Shown here: piece by piece, positions 1 to 12,042 of the stretch
Position numbering within the stretch: the first letter of the stretch is position 1
Layout: the number at the start of each line of letters is the position of its first letter
Assembly (NCBI GenBank): GCA_947359465.1
Contig: OX375877.1
Coordinates: 53,770,944 to 53,834,943, forward strand
DNA from: Metellina segmentata
Lineage: Eukaryota; Arthropoda; Arachnida; Araneae; Tetragnathidae
DNA: 64,000 nt
Direction of reading: 5' to 3'
Made by a program: the position numbers and the translations under genes
The notes under the pieces: generated by a model
Seen by the model: the letters and a program-made list of their open reading frames with translations, nothing else
Told to the model about the DNA's origin: nothing
The model's database searches: none

Positions 1-462
1 CCATCCTAACCTGCTTTGCATTTCCTGCAAGTTTCGTTTGAGTGTATAAGGGTTAAGTATCACACAGATTGTGGAGGACGCAGAGTGAGAGCATGGGAAG
101 CATTTAGGGAATACACGCTTAGGAGAGAAGTGCTTCCTTCGCTCAGATGCGAGAGTGAGGTGCTTCCTTAGCCCTAATGAGAAGGTGGTCCTTACACAAT
201 CTTGTTACATTTGTTGGCAATAAAGCTGGTGGTATTGTTAAAGAATCGTTCAATTATAGACAGTCCAGTAATCGAGCTTTCGGCACAACAAAATGAATAT
301 AAAACTTATGGGCACAATAACAGTGGCGTAGTCGTGTGGAGGCTGTCAGGACCCGAACTCCCCACCGAAAGAGATGGTTTCTAATTTTTTTAAATCTTTA
401 CAAATAAAATATTATGACTTCATAAATTTGTTTTGTACCAAAATACAGTTATTTTATAATAC

Positions 463-525
<63 letters not shown>

Positions 526-880
526 ATACCATTGATTTAATATTTTCTTTATACTTTGAAATGAACAAACAGAGCCTGAGGCGTAAGCAGCCTACGTGCA
601 AGCCTCTATAAGCCACCCTTTCACTAAAAATATGCTGCATTTTCCCAAAATACAATCCTTTATAGTGTCTCTTTGAATATTCTACTGGAAATAAAGTGTA
701 AAATGTGCAGATTTAGAAGTATCTAATAAAAATCGCTAAACGGACCTAAAAATATAGACAAACAAACTATGAAAACTAACAATTATCAAATTTGTTTTTC
801 TCAGAACAGAAGAAATACAAACTGCTATAACACAAAGCTTCAATACAACTCAGACGATTTCAACACCACAGCGTATGAGG
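1..880. other. Stretch without a recognisable gene
   Basis: No open frame here resembles a protein I know, and there are no splice-bounded exons. The only structure seen is the TA run at 467-522 and two short repeats of a GTGCTTCCTT motif near 130 and 160. Confidence 0.5.
467..522. repeat. (TA)n microsatellite
   Basis: An uninterrupted run of about 28 TA dinucleotides is read directly from the sequence. Confidence 0.97.
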
Positions 881-884
881 AAAT

Positions 885-1238
885 TCTGGATAAAGAAATA
901 TAATCGGAGTTATTGCTCTTAAAAACTCTCCCTCTCCCTTATCGAGAAATCTCAGTCTATATGAATTGATTTGCAGCGCTAAACAGGTGGGATCTGTCCA
1001 TAGGGTCATGCTGATTACAAAGCCGGAAGATAGGCTCGGTGACGATGGCAATTCCATACAGATAGGCGGCAAGACTATCATGCCCTGTTATAAGACGAAA
1101 GGTTGCCACCGCATTCGGATATTTATGTCGCCAAAATTCTTTACATCTTTCACATGATTTACATTTAAAATAAGCCTCAAACAGCGTAATTCTCTGAATG
1201 CGTGATAAACTCATCTTACAATGAAGAACCAAGGCCAA
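885..1238 (-). pseudogene. Relic of a non-LTR retrotransposon tail or transposase-like ORF
   Basis: The minus strand has a 93-codon open frame (957-1238) containing TFRLITGHDSLAAYLYGI followed by a Cys-containing segment (IFRLCNQHDPMDRSHLFS). This layout resembles the region after the RNase H domain of some arthropod LINE ORF2 proteins. The first residues (MSLSRIQRITLFEAYF) look more like a helix-turn-helix transposase N-terminus, so the ORF may be a chimera. A diverged copy of the same block lies at about 56,860-57,065 on the same strand, so it is a dispersed repeat. The frame breaks below 957. Confidence 0.35.
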
Positions 1239-3068
1239 CTAGAAAGACAGGCCCCGAAACCAAAATATCACGTGATCAACTTAGTCGAAGTTTTGGACCG
1301 ACCATGGTAAACGGATGGTATGAAGTTATGCTAAGCTACAACTTTTGGACGATTTTATTGCCAAATGTGGTTTTTGTTGTTTTATTCAGTAATATTCATT
1401 TTATGGCAGCCCTAAAGTTTTTCCTGACGATATTAGATATTACAACACCTGCATCGTAGAACGAACGGAGTAATTTTATTTGGAATTGTTGTACCGCTAT
1501 TTTTCTCCCTGATTTCTTGATATTTGCTGCTTGTTTTGGAAATTTTGGACTGTGGAATTTTTCTCACTGGATTGATTTTCATTTTAAAATTGGAGATTGT
1601 AAGTTACAATATTTTTGTTTTGCTTATTGATTTAAATTTGGTTTTACTTTGAATCTTTAAATGGTGCAGTTTATGTGGAACGCTATTTTTCTCCATGGAT
1701 TAAATTTTATTTTTGAAATTGCAGATTGTAATTTACGATTTTTCCCCCTTTTGTTGCTCACTTCCCTTTAATTGATCTGTTATGGCAGTAGTTTCAGTTT
1801 TCGCGCTATTCCTACAGTTTTAAGGCTTAACCTTATTCAGAAAGAATTATGCTTCGTTCGTTGCATTTCGTTTGCAAGTAGCGTTTTAAAAAGTAAAATA
1901 AAATATCAGGATATATAAGTAGGAATATTTCAATAAGAAAAATTTTTGAAGAAGGAAAAAAAAACCTTTTTAATACAATAGAACAAATTTTACTTGCAAA
2001 TCTTCTAATTTTTCTGAGTGATATTTACTCTAAACACATGTCCGTTGTTGTGCGTTGTTTCATCAATCATAACCAGGTTTTATCTCCTTGATTTTTAAAA
2101 AAAATTGTTGGAAAGATGTTAAAAAGCGAGAGAAAAAAAACGCCATTTAGAAAAACGACCGGATTTTGGACGTCCAGCTTGGATTTGCTTAGATTAACTG
2201 CCATCTTGATTTGGCGCAAAAATTTAATTTGGCGACTACCGTAGCCGATACTAGATCTCCACCAGTTGTACTTACATTTCTAGCTATAGCAAGGAATGTA
2301 ATACTTTAATTCATTGATACGGTTTCCTTTTCAAATTGCGTTAATGGTCATTAAAGATATTAGTATTAAAGTCATCTATTCACATACAGCAATTAGTGCA
2401 CATTATAGTCAGGAAAAAATACTCCAAATTAATTTACAATTCTGCCTTAAAGATGTTTTGAAGAAATAGTTTTTCAAGGAAGGTGATTAAAATTAGCTGT
2501 TGTACAATTTATCATTTTGTATTAACATCTGACTTTTGTTTTAATTTGATCTATGATAAGGTAGATTACTGAACATTAGTTTCCATTTGTTCTAGTTGTT
2601 TAATTGTTAGAATTATATTTTAATTTGTGTTTATACTTAGACTAGCTATGAGTAATGATGTAATGACTGACTCCTTACCCTATGCTTTTGTATTCCATTT
2701 TTTTTCGTTGAACAAAAATATTTGATAGTGAGAGATAAATATTGTTTTCATTTGTATTATAAATATACATTTAGTTTTGTTATAACTGTGCAATCTCTTT
2801 AAATACGTCAATTTTTTCACTACATATGTTACATTGTATGAATAAAATTTTACTAAAATAAAGACAAATTTGAACATTATTTGGTCTCTAGTTGTAATTT
2901 TCTTCAATATACTTTAGAGTAAATTATTATTAAAAATAGGAGTTTTCCTTCCCTACTAACTAAATGTATAAAAACACTACATTTCAGTGGAGTGTTTGTC
3001 AAATTGGGTCCGTGCTTGGTACCGATCGTCAGAAAATATTAGAAAAAAAATCAATAACAAATATGGTA

Positions 3069-5305
3069 GGGGAAGACGGGGTACAATGAAACAAAATTTA
3101 CTAATTATTTTTTCCTATCCACAATTTTGCATGCACAAAAGTATAATTAATGCATACTTTTAAACTTGTATTTTCCCCATCTAAATAAATTTTTATTAGG
3201 TTCTAAACAATATCTTTATGATTGAAAAATAACAAAAAGTAAATGTCTCACAGTGTTTCATTGTACCCCGTATGCTGGGGTACAATGAAACACATACTGG
3301 GGTACAATGAAACACTCCAAATGATGCAAGCAATTTTCACCCTATATAGTTTATTTTAGTCACATTCGACTTCATTTAAATTTACGATTTCTCCAACAGA
3401 ATACATTTAATAAAGTTTCAGTTCACCCTCCTTGATTAAAACATAAACATTTGTTCAGATACTGCTTGTGTCACGCATGTTATGTGTGGATATCTCATTC
3501 TTAGTACTTCAGTGATCAGCTGGAACTGCAAAATAATCTGGATCATTGTCATCTTCAGAGTTTGTAGGAGGTAGTTTGTTTTGAAAACAATACCTTCTCG
3601 GTTTTTCTCCTCTTTTTACTTTCTAATTGCTTAACAAGAGCATTTTTTACTGGCGTAGTTAGAACAAAACTCTTTTTTTTTCCGTTTTCCTACTCTTACT
3701 TCTTTTTTTTGGACCAGCCTTGGGGTAAGGTTTTATCTCTTGAGGAGAAATGTATTTCCTCACAGGTTGAGAGCTAGTGCACGGTGTATAAACAGTTGCT
3801 GAACAATCTGCAGTCGGTGTTTCTGATCTAGTAATGGCAAGATCCACAGCTTATCATTCTTGGGTTTTGTCTGTCTGGTCTTCAGTTTCATTGATCTGAC
3901 CATGGAAATAGTTTTCAGTAGAACAAGGCTTATCTGACACGTACGAACACAAATAATCTTCTTCACAAAATATATCTCTATTGTAAGGCCATATTCCAGT
4001 TGGTGAAAAACCTTTTGTATTATTCTGTGTAATGAAAGACTTACAATAAGCAGTGCCAAGCAAAGAAGATATCTCATAGATAGAGATTGTATGACCTTGA
4101 TTACACAGCATCCAATCATTTGCAGCTAGATTGAAGAAATTTTTAAGTGACTTGAACACAGTTTTGCCTAAAGGCTGCATTTTGTTACTGGTATGTGGGG
4201 GCAGGGTTACAACAAAAATTCCGTTATCTTTCGTAAAATGTAGACTGAAAATCGTAATATGTGATTCATGATTGTCCATTATTAGTACAGTTGGATTTTC
4301 TTTAGAACAGTGCGTATGTGCCTGGAAATGTGTTAGAACTTTAACAAAAATATCTCCATTCATCCATCCCGATTTTGTTGCATGACTCGCAGTCCCAGGT
4401 GGAGATTCATTCAACATGTAAAACTTGAAATTTACTCTAGGAAATACTAAATAATGGGTATAGAATTTCCAGAAGCATTAATAAATCCACACATAATTAC
4501 TAGAACACCCCTTTCACCAGAAGTTAATAGATCTATTTGTTTTTGGCCCCTATGACTGAGAAGTTTAGGAGGATTGTGAACTGTAATAAGTGCAGTTTAG
4601 GCCTATGAAATAAATAAACTGTTCTTAAATGTTTTTGAAAATAAAAAAACTAACTTACTATTGAAATCTGTATTTTTTTTAAAGAAAAAAAACAGCTTAA
4701 TTTTGCATGCTTCCAAAAGTACTGTTTTGATTTGGTGTTGCCCTTTCTTATTAATGTTAGGTGTTGCCATTTCCTTTGTAAAAGAGTTTTATTTATATTA
4801 GTGACAACCAGTAATATGTTATTTTATATCAGTGATATTATATTTACCATTGATATATTACTTCAGGTAAATGCATTCACCCGGGGAGCAATGCAACATG
4901 TTTCATTGTACCCCATCTGCAAGTGTTTCATTGTACCCCATACTGAGGTTACTAAATAAAAAAAAAATTTCAAGCTTCTAATATTTATTTTTTTAATTTT
5001 GGTTTTGGAGGTATGAAGACAATAACACAAAGATAACAATGTATAGAAAAAATAATTATTACATATAAGAACGAGGAAAAAGAAACAAAATTACTTTTAG
5101 TAAAGAAACTTACTTTCAATGGTGAAAAACCAATAATCTTCTATTGCTAATGTCGTAGAAGTGGAAATGTATCCAAATCACATCAGTAATTGGAACATAT
5201 AGTTACATAACATACATATAAATTGCAACTTTCTGTGACAAATTTTACTGATTTTAGAAGCAATGTTTCATTGTACCCCTTGTTTCATTGTACCCCGTCT
5301 TCCCC
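3069..5305. mobile_element. pogo/Tigger-like DNA transposon nested in copy 1
   Basis: Perfect inverted ends (GGGGAAGACGGGGTACAATG at 3069 and its complement ending at 5305) are flanked by TA at 3067-3068 and 5306-5307, the target duplication of the Tc1/mariner/pogo superfamily. The block GGGGTACAATGAAAC recurs inside both ends: near 3255, 3279 and 3298 on the left, and near 4897, 4925 and 5264 on the right. These probably mark transposase binding sites (inference). Length is 2,237 bp. The element carries a broken DDE transposase on the minus strand and lies inside the left copy of the 9-bp-TSD transposon, so it inserted later. Confidence 0.87.
3530..4600 (-). pseudogene. pogo/jerky-type DDE transposase, 5'-truncated and frameshifted
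   Basis: The longest open segment (3854-4417, 187 codons) contains PTVLIMDNHESHI, the second catalytic Asp region of the DDE_1 (CENP-B/jerky/pogo) endonuclease fold, then TLPPHTSNKMQPLG, another family hallmark. Translating upstream to about 4600 gives PPKLLSHRGQK and LTSGERGVLV, broken by stops. Downstream (3659-3847 and beyond) a lysine-rich tail continues in another frame to EDDNDPDYFAVP near 3540. The N-terminal DNA-binding half and the first catalytic Asp are missing, so this copy is inactive. It occupies most of the element at 3069-5305. Confidence 0.82.
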
Positions 5306-5713
5306 TACATGCTTTTTATTTTATGCTTATTTTTAACTATTTTTCTTACGTTTCCTATTATAACAACCACAATTTTTTTTATCAGGCATATTATGTAAAT
5401 AAGGATTGCAAAAAAATATTACAAAAAACACCAGTGCGCTGTCTGAAAAGTTTGTGAATGCTGGTATGATTTCGTGTATTTTTTCTGGATGATCAACTGA
5501 AATAGACATCTAGCGTGTATATTATGAATATTCTGTTGAAAAAGGCGCAAATAACCTGAGTTTAAAAAAATAAAAATGCTACATATCGGGTATTATCCGC
5601 GCAACTGATTCAACGAGCGGAGATCGGCAGAAGTTCGACTAAGATGGTCACGTGACTTTCTTTCTCGCCGTTAGTTTCGGGGCCTGTCTTTTTAGTTGGC
5701 CTTGATGAAGAAC

Positions 5714-6486
5714 AAAGTGACGTGGAACTTTTTTGTCGCACAACTTGAGCGCGAAGGAAACCAAACGATAATTATTACGCCGGTTAAGCTTTGGTTTCCT
5801 AAGAAAGTGGAGCCGTTATCTAACAGCCGTGATACGTCATGATTCCGCGGGCATAACTAGACGGCCGTCTAAACAAAAATCCCGACGTGTCAACTTAGAC
5901 GAACAGAATACGTTGAAGAATGGGCAACACAGACGGCTGTCGTGGTTTGTTTTATTCAAGAAACAAAACAAAGTGGTTTTTTTATTCTCTAGTTTAAAGA
6001 TTCTAACTTCGGGATCGTTGAAGGTAGAGTGAAAATTTCAACAGATTTCAAATCAGCGTAAATTTCTACGCCAGATCGATATCAAAAACAGTTTTATTAT
6101 TCAATTATTTACCATTTGATTATTTAATTATTTTTTAAATAATTATTTATTTATTTAAAGAAAATCACATTTAAGGTATCGATTTGGTGTCAAATTTTCC
6201 GCAGCTTTCAAATCCGTTGAAATTTTCATTCTGTGTTTAACGATCCCGATTTTACAAAACCGAATTGATCAATGGCAGTCAAAAATGTTTATTTATTTCG
6301 CTCCTCTCCGTTCGAATCGTTTGGAGCAGGAAATGAAATCTGGCCGCTACAAGAGAAAAAACGTTCCCCATCTGTTTGAGACCGTTATGACGCCAGTCAT
6401 GGAAATGGCGGCTCCGATCATTTTTGTTACGCTCACAAACAACGCTCTCTAGGAAACCAACACCATGTGTTAGTATAAGCAACGTT
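5714..6486. repeat. Spacer between inverted transposon copies, with part of a dispersed repeat
   Basis: No gene is seen. The stretch from about 6030 to 6290 (ATTTCAAATC.. and TTTCAAATCCGTTGAAATTT with ..AACGATCCCGATTTTAC) matches blocks at 47,120-47,190 and 55,600-55,860. It therefore belongs to the same unclassified dispersed repeat family. Confidence 0.55.
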
Positions 6487-8524
6487 CAAGGCCGACTAAA
6501 AAGACAGGCCCCGAAACTAACGGCGAGAAAGAAAGTCACGTGACCATCTTAGTCGAACTTCTGCCGATCTCCGCTCGTTGAATCAATTGCATATTGTCGT
6601 TGCGCGGATAATACCCGATATGTGGCATTTTTGTGTTTCAAAACTCAGGTTATTTGCGCCTTTCTCAAAAGAATATTCACAATATTCACACGAAATGTCT
6701 ATTTCAGTTTATGATCCAGAAAAAATACACGAAATCCTACCATCATTTCCCAAACTTTTCAGACAGCGCAGTGGTGTTTTGAGTAATATTTTTTTTGCAA
6801 TCCTTATATAAAAAATATGCCTGTTAAAAAAAATGTGGAAGTTAAAAAAAGAAACGTAAGAAAAATAGCTAAAAATAATCATAAAAATATGTATACATAT
6901 ACCATACAAGTTTTTTTCTAATATTTTCTGACGATCGGGTACCTAGCACGGACTCAATTTGACAAACACTCCACTGAAATATACTGTTTTAAATACATTT
7001 AGTTAGTAGGGAAGGAAAACTACTATTTTTAATAATAATTTACTCTAAAGTATGTTAAAGAAAATTACAACTGAAGACCAAAAAATGTTCAGATTTTTCT
7101 TTATTTTAGTAACATTTTATTCATGCAACGTAACATATCTAGTGAAAAAACATAACAAAACAAAATGTATATTTATAATACAAAAGAAAACAATATTTAT
7201 CTCTCACTGTCAAATATTTTTGTTCAACTAAAAGGGCAATATAAAAGCATAGAGTAAGCAGTCAGTCATTATATCATTTCTCACAGCAAGTCTAAGTATA
7301 AACACAAATTAAAATAGAATTCTAACAATGAATCAACTAGAACAAATGGAAACTAATGTTCAATAATCTACCTTTTCATAGATCAAATTAAAACAAAAGT
7401 CAGATGTTAATACAATATGATAAATTGTACAACATCTAATTTTAATCACCTTCCTTAAAAAACAATTTTTTCAAAACATCTTTAAAGCAGAATTGTAAAT
7501 TAATTTGGGTATTTTTTCATGACTAATCTGCACTAATTGCTGTATGTGAATAGATGACTTTAATACTAATATCTTTAATGACCACTGACGCAATTTGAAA
7601 AGGAAACCGTATCAATGAATTAAAGTATCACATTCCTAGCTATAGCTAGAACTGTAAGTGCAACTGGTGGAGATCTAGTAACCGATGTGGTAGTCGCCAA
7701 ATTAAATTTTTTGCGCTAAATCAGGATGGCAGCCAATTTAAGCAAATCCAAGCTGGACGTTCAAAGTCCGGACGTTTTTTTAAACGGCGTTTTTTTTCTC
7801 ACTTTTTTACATCTTTCCGACAATTTTTAAAAATTAAGGAGTTAAACCTCGACTTAATTGATGAAACCGCGCAACAACGGACATGTTTAACGTAAATATC
7901 ATACAAAAAATTAGAAGATTTTTAAGTAAAATTTGTTCTATTGTAATAAAAAGTTTTTTTTCCTTTTTTAAAAATTATTCTTATTGATTTATTCCTACTT
8001 ATATATCCTGATATTTTACTTTACTTTTTTTAAACGCTACTTGCAAACGCAGGCCAACGAACGAAGCATTGTAGAATTCTTTCTGAATAGGGTTAAGCCT
8101 TAAAACTGGATGAAAAGCGCGAAAACTGAATCCGCTGCCATAACAAATCAATAACTGGGAAGTGAGCAACAAAAGGAGAAAAAAATTGTAACTTACAAAC
8201 TGCAATTTCAAAAATCAAATTTCATCTTAAACTTAAATTTCATCCATGAAGAAAAATAGCGTTCCATATGAACTGCACATTCCAAGATTCAAAGAAAAAC
8301 CAAATTTAAATCAATAAGCAAAACAAAAATATTGTAACTTACAATCTCCAATTTCAAAATAAAATTCAATCCAGTGAGAAAAATTCCACAGTCCAAAATT
8401 TCCATCACAAGAAATAAATATCAAGAAATCTGGGAGAAAAATAGCGGTACAGCAATTCCAAATAAAATTACTCCGTTCGTTCTACGAAGCAGGTGTTGTA
8501 ATATCGTCAGGAAAAACTTTAGGG
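6487..8524. mobile_element. Copy 2 of the 9-bp-TSD transposon family, inverted
   Basis: Begins with CAAGGCCGACTA, the same terminus as copy 1, and matches the reverse complement of 1410-5704 (without the pogo insertion) over about 2.04 kb. Examples are the CGATCGGGTACCTAGCACGG block at 6934 against 3008-3030, and the end block near 8500 against 1411-1440. Similarity stops at 8524; I could not find the second terminus or a flanking duplication, so this copy is probably truncated there. No intact coding region is visible. Confidence 0.8.
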
Positions 8525-8689
8525 TAAATTTTTTAAGTAATGGCGACACCGCGAAACTAATAAATAAAAGTGCAGGCAATTTTTTCAAACTGTTAACTGT
8601 ACAATTATTAATATTCTAAACGAAGCGGACGATTTTATTTTCCTAGTTTCGTGCTTGTTTAAAGAACTGTTTTTATTTGCCCTACAGAA

Positions 8690-9684
8690 ATGGAGGTGAG
8701 TGATTCCAAATTAATTCTGCCATTAAATTTTGCTATCGTTTGGGCAAAACAGCTCCAGAAACCGTTAAGTTAAGGAAAGAAGCTTACAAAGACATATGTT
8801 TTGGTGAGTCTACTATTTTTAGATGGCATAGTGATTTCAAAAAAGGACTTTTGTCTTCAGAACTGGCTCCTAAGCCTGGCTGACCAGAAATTTGTGTGAA
8901 TGATCGAAATGTTAACACTGTGTGGACAATATTGCAAGAAAATCGGCGAATGACATGCGAGGAGATAGCGGCATCAACTAACCTTTCGTAAACGTCGATA
9001 ATTCGCATTCTACGCAACAATTTACAGCTTCGCCATGTTTGTTCCAGATGAGTTTCTAATCACCTTACTAAAGAACAAATGCAAACAAGAATTCACCAAT
9101 GTTGTGAGTGGAAACAGATGCTTCAAAAGGATCCGAATTTCCTAAAGACTGTAATAACAGGTGTATGGAAACACACTGATTCTCCGACTAACCAAATCTG
9201 CAGGAAAGGTCATGAGGATTATTTTCTTTGAACATAAAGGTGTAATGCATCAGCATGCTGTGCCTCTAAAAACTACTGTGAATGGTGAATATCATATTTC
9301 AGTTTTGAAAATTTTGCGACAACACATGTCGGAGGAAGCGACATGAACTGGTAGGGAATTGGACATTACATCACGATAATGCTCGCCCGCATGCCGCTAT
9401 TTCTGTTCAGTAATATCTTAGTAAATGCAATATTAAAATCATGCCACATTCCCTTTACAAATCCAGATCATCTCGCACCGTGCGATTTTTGGATGTTTCC
9501 GACGTTGAAGGAAAAGCTCCGTGGTAGAAAATTTAATACAGATTCTGAAGTAATTTCAGCAGTGCAGGGTTCTTTAAAGCAGCTTCCAGAAAGAGGCTTC
9601 TCTGCTTGTTTTGTAAAGTGGGTTGAACGATGGGACCGTTGCATATCATCTGAGGGAAGCAACTTTCGAGGAACTGGTCGAGGA
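8690..9684 (+). pseudogene. mariner-type transposase, decayed
   Basis: Fragments in changing frames follow the order of a mariner transposase. They begin with an N-terminal helix-turn-helix segment (KEAYKDICFGESTIFRWHSD, then LQENRRMTCEEIAASTNLS). Next comes a catalytic-core piece (VMRIIFFEHKGVMHQHAVPL, 9210-9275). WTLHHDNARPHAAIS (about 9360-9405) holds the second catalytic Asp. DHLAPCDFWMFPTLKEKLRG follows (9469-9530), then a C-terminal CFVKWVERWDRCI block. Stops (for example TGA at 8881-8883 and TAA at 8989-8991) and frameshifts make it a dead copy, and the region of the first catalytic Asp is not recognisable. I did not identify its terminal inverted repeats. Confidence 0.83.
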
Positions 9685-9754
9685 ACTTTAATTTTGCAAT
9701 TTTATGATCCAGGTGTGACCTTGTCACGTAACCATGGTTCAAAATGCTAATTGA

Positions 9755-9960
9755 CGAGACCACCGCAGAAGTTTGGAGAGTTGAGTGCCAGCTCAGGTGT
9801 TGCCTCGTCCTCTGACCGTGGTTGGAAATCATGCGGTGACCTCAATAGCCCATTATTGTGTTGCTCCAGTAAGACGTTAATCAAAGATACCTACTTCCTC
9901 TTTGGGATTAATCGGGGACTGTCGCCGATCCCGTTGCTAGGTGCGACGATACTTAAGTAC
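9755..9960 (+). repeat. SINE body fragment (rearranged)
   Basis: Contains GTTTGGAGAGTTGAGTGCCA, GCCAGCTCAGGTGTTGCC and GTTGCTCCAGTAAGACGTTA. These are the body and tail of the tRNA-derived SINE seen complete at 51,785-52,110. The tRNA head is absent, and the part matching GGGACTGTCGCCGATCCCG is out of order, so this is a decayed fragment attached to the end of the mariner relic. Confidence 0.6.
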
Positions 9961-9989
9961 CTTCCTACCGTTTGTATGCATTACTGGTG

Positions 9990-10540
9990 ACTTGCTGAAA
10001 ACAAGCCTAATGATATTTGTAGGGGTGGGGTGAGCGCTGGCCCACGAGGAGAAGGAGAGAGAGGAGGAGGTGTGACGCTGAAAGAGGATACGCATGAGAC
10101 ACGGGAAAATCGCCGTGGGAGCAATGAAGGCTTCTTTCGAAGTATCAATAATTATGTGTATTGGTCCGTTCAATAAAGTTTTATTTAAGAATGGAAAGTG
10201 TTTGCTCTACTTGTAAACAAGGATGACTAAAAGGAGGACTAGATCGCTCGGGGTCCTACAATATTGTTTACTGAAGGGAAAAAATTGCACTGCAAAAGAG
10301 TTTTCTACAAACTCAGACAAGCGTCTCAAAGTCCATAGAACTCCATTCAACGGAGATGATTTTTAAAGGAGCCAAAAACACAATGCGCACGTGAAAAATT
10401 TCTTTCGTCATTTTACCATTTTTGTTGCTAATCTAATGTTTGATTCTAGCAGTCCTGAAGAAGCAAACAGCAATTGCCATTTAGATCAATCGATAGAAAG
10501 CTGAACTGCGGTGTTTCATATGCTGCCTTCATTTGCTTCG
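9990..10540. other. Stretch without a recognisable gene
   Basis: Includes a purine-rich segment near 10,030-10,080 but no credible open frame, motif or repeat match that I could see. Confidence 0.4.
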
Positions 10541-11890
10541 CTAATTGTTTTATTCGGTTAAGTTAGCTTGTTTTTAAAAATGCTATCCAGCGGAATATAC
10601 TTCTATATATTACGGCATATAAAGATTCATCATTTATTATTTTCCATTCGTTTTATTTCTTTTCTATCCCGTTTTGAAATTTATTGTTCACTTGCTATGT
10701 TAAATTGAATTACCTTGCGTTAGCTTGTTTTTAAGTGCAACCCAACGGAATTTGCCATTTGGCTGTCAGATAAAAATTTTCAGTCAGTTTCCAGTGACAG
10801 TTCTAATTTATATGAAAGATTTGGCATCAGCAAATTCATGGTTCAATACAGAAGAGATTCTGAGAACAATGGGTTTCTGAAAAAAGACATTTTGAAGTAT
10901 ATGGACATTTGAATAAGTATTACGGAAAAACAATTGCAGATGGTACCCAAACGACAGCCTTTGTTCCATCAAATGATAATCTTGAATATGATCGAAAGAG
11001 CATTCGATTATTACTCTGCCATCACTCCCTTTTTGACAAAAAAAGGCAAAACATATGTCTGATCTTACTGTCATCAAGAACTCCGCATACTTCAGAAATA
11101 TTGGATGTTGCAAAACTAAATTTCGTTGCACAGCTTGCCAAAAGTTTTTAGGTATAACTGCTGAGAGAAATTGCTTTAAAGCTTTTAATAAAAACTATTG
11201 CAAATTTATTGGTAAATAACTCTTACTGTTTATAAGTAGTAACTGACCTTTGCTAATTTATTAGTAACTGACGTTGGCTAATTTATTATTAATTGACTTT
11301 TGCAAATATATTTTTCATTAACTTTAGCAAATTCATTAGTAATTAACTCCTTATGTTGATAAAAAATAAATGTTTTGGTTCAGGTACTTTTGTGTATATT
11401 TCTCATAATTTTACAGTGATAATGACCTACAGTGATAAGTGAGAACATCCATTCAAAAGGATATTCTCCCTAGTTAAATTAAAAAATTTTAATTCATTAA
11501 TTTTTTAAAAACATCATTTTTAATGCCCTTGTTCATATTTCATTTTTAATAATATTTTTTGTATAATAAAAAATATATGAATTTTACAATATTTTCTTCG
11601 GGTCTCTGGAGGATATTCCGCTGTGTATTTTATTCCTCATTTGGTACTCTAAATGGAGAATCACGTTCAGTTAGCTTGTTTTTAAGTGCTACTCAATGGA
11701 ATTTGCATTTCGACGGGCAGATGAAGATTCTCGTTCAGTTACATATTTACATATTTCATTATATTGTATACTATTGTGTTTAGTATTGTTCATTTGTTGT
11801 TCTAAATTGTGAATTACGTTGCGATAGCTTGTTTTTAATTGCTACCCAGTAGAATTTTCTTTTTGACGCGCAGATGATGATTATTTTGTA
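10540..11890. repeat. Two pairs of a ~155-bp repeat unit
   Basis: The block GTTAGCTTGTTTTTAA begins at 10,562, 10,719 and 11,670, with a variant (GATAGCTTGTTTTTAA) at 11,823. It is followed each time by a CAACGGAATTTGC-like segment. Spacings are 157, 951 and 153 bases, so a roughly 155-bp tandem unit is split by about 0.8 kb of other sequence (10,800-11,640). Confidence 0.6.
10905..11200 (+). pseudogene. Possible cysteine-rich transposase C-terminus
   Basis: Near 11,100-11,190 one frame reads TKFRCTACQKFLGITAERNC followed by FKAFNK. The spacing of cysteines resembles the zinc-binding C-terminus of piggyBac-type transposases. Upstream frames are interrupted and not recognisable. This is a weak assignment. 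Confidence 0.28.
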
Positions 11891-12042
11891 TAACTGCTTA
11901 CTTTACCTAAAGGCTATTACATTAATAATCGGTTTTTTAAATCTATTGGCCTCTACGTACCAATTTCAAATAAGTACATACGCAATTGTCATTTTGATGC
12001 CATTGGATGGCGCGATTCAATTGGCTAGTTTACACAGATTAT

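Larger units (their letters stand above)
1230..5704. mobile_element. Non-autonomous DNA transposon with 9-bp target duplication (copy 1)
   Basis: The ends are inverted: CAAGGCCAACTA at 1230 and its complement TAGTTGGCCTTG ending at 5704. The similarity continues inward for about 70 bases, through CAGGCCCCGAAAC and the CACGTGA block. The element is flanked by the 9-base direct repeat ATGAAGAAC at 1221-1229 and 5705-5713. A 9-bp duplication is typical of Mutator-like elements and is also seen in Merlin, so the superfamily is an inference. Removing the pogo insertion leaves about 2.24 kb with no coding potential that I recognise. Most of its length (1410-5704) matches, in reverse orientation, copy 2 at 6487-8524. 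Confidence 0.8.

Noticed and set aside
1410..8524. A single 7.1-kb foldback transposon with 2-kb terminal inverted repeats
   Set aside because: The left copy has its own second terminus at 1230 and an exact 9-bp duplication on both sides (1221-1229 and 5705-5713), so two separate copies explain the palindrome better.
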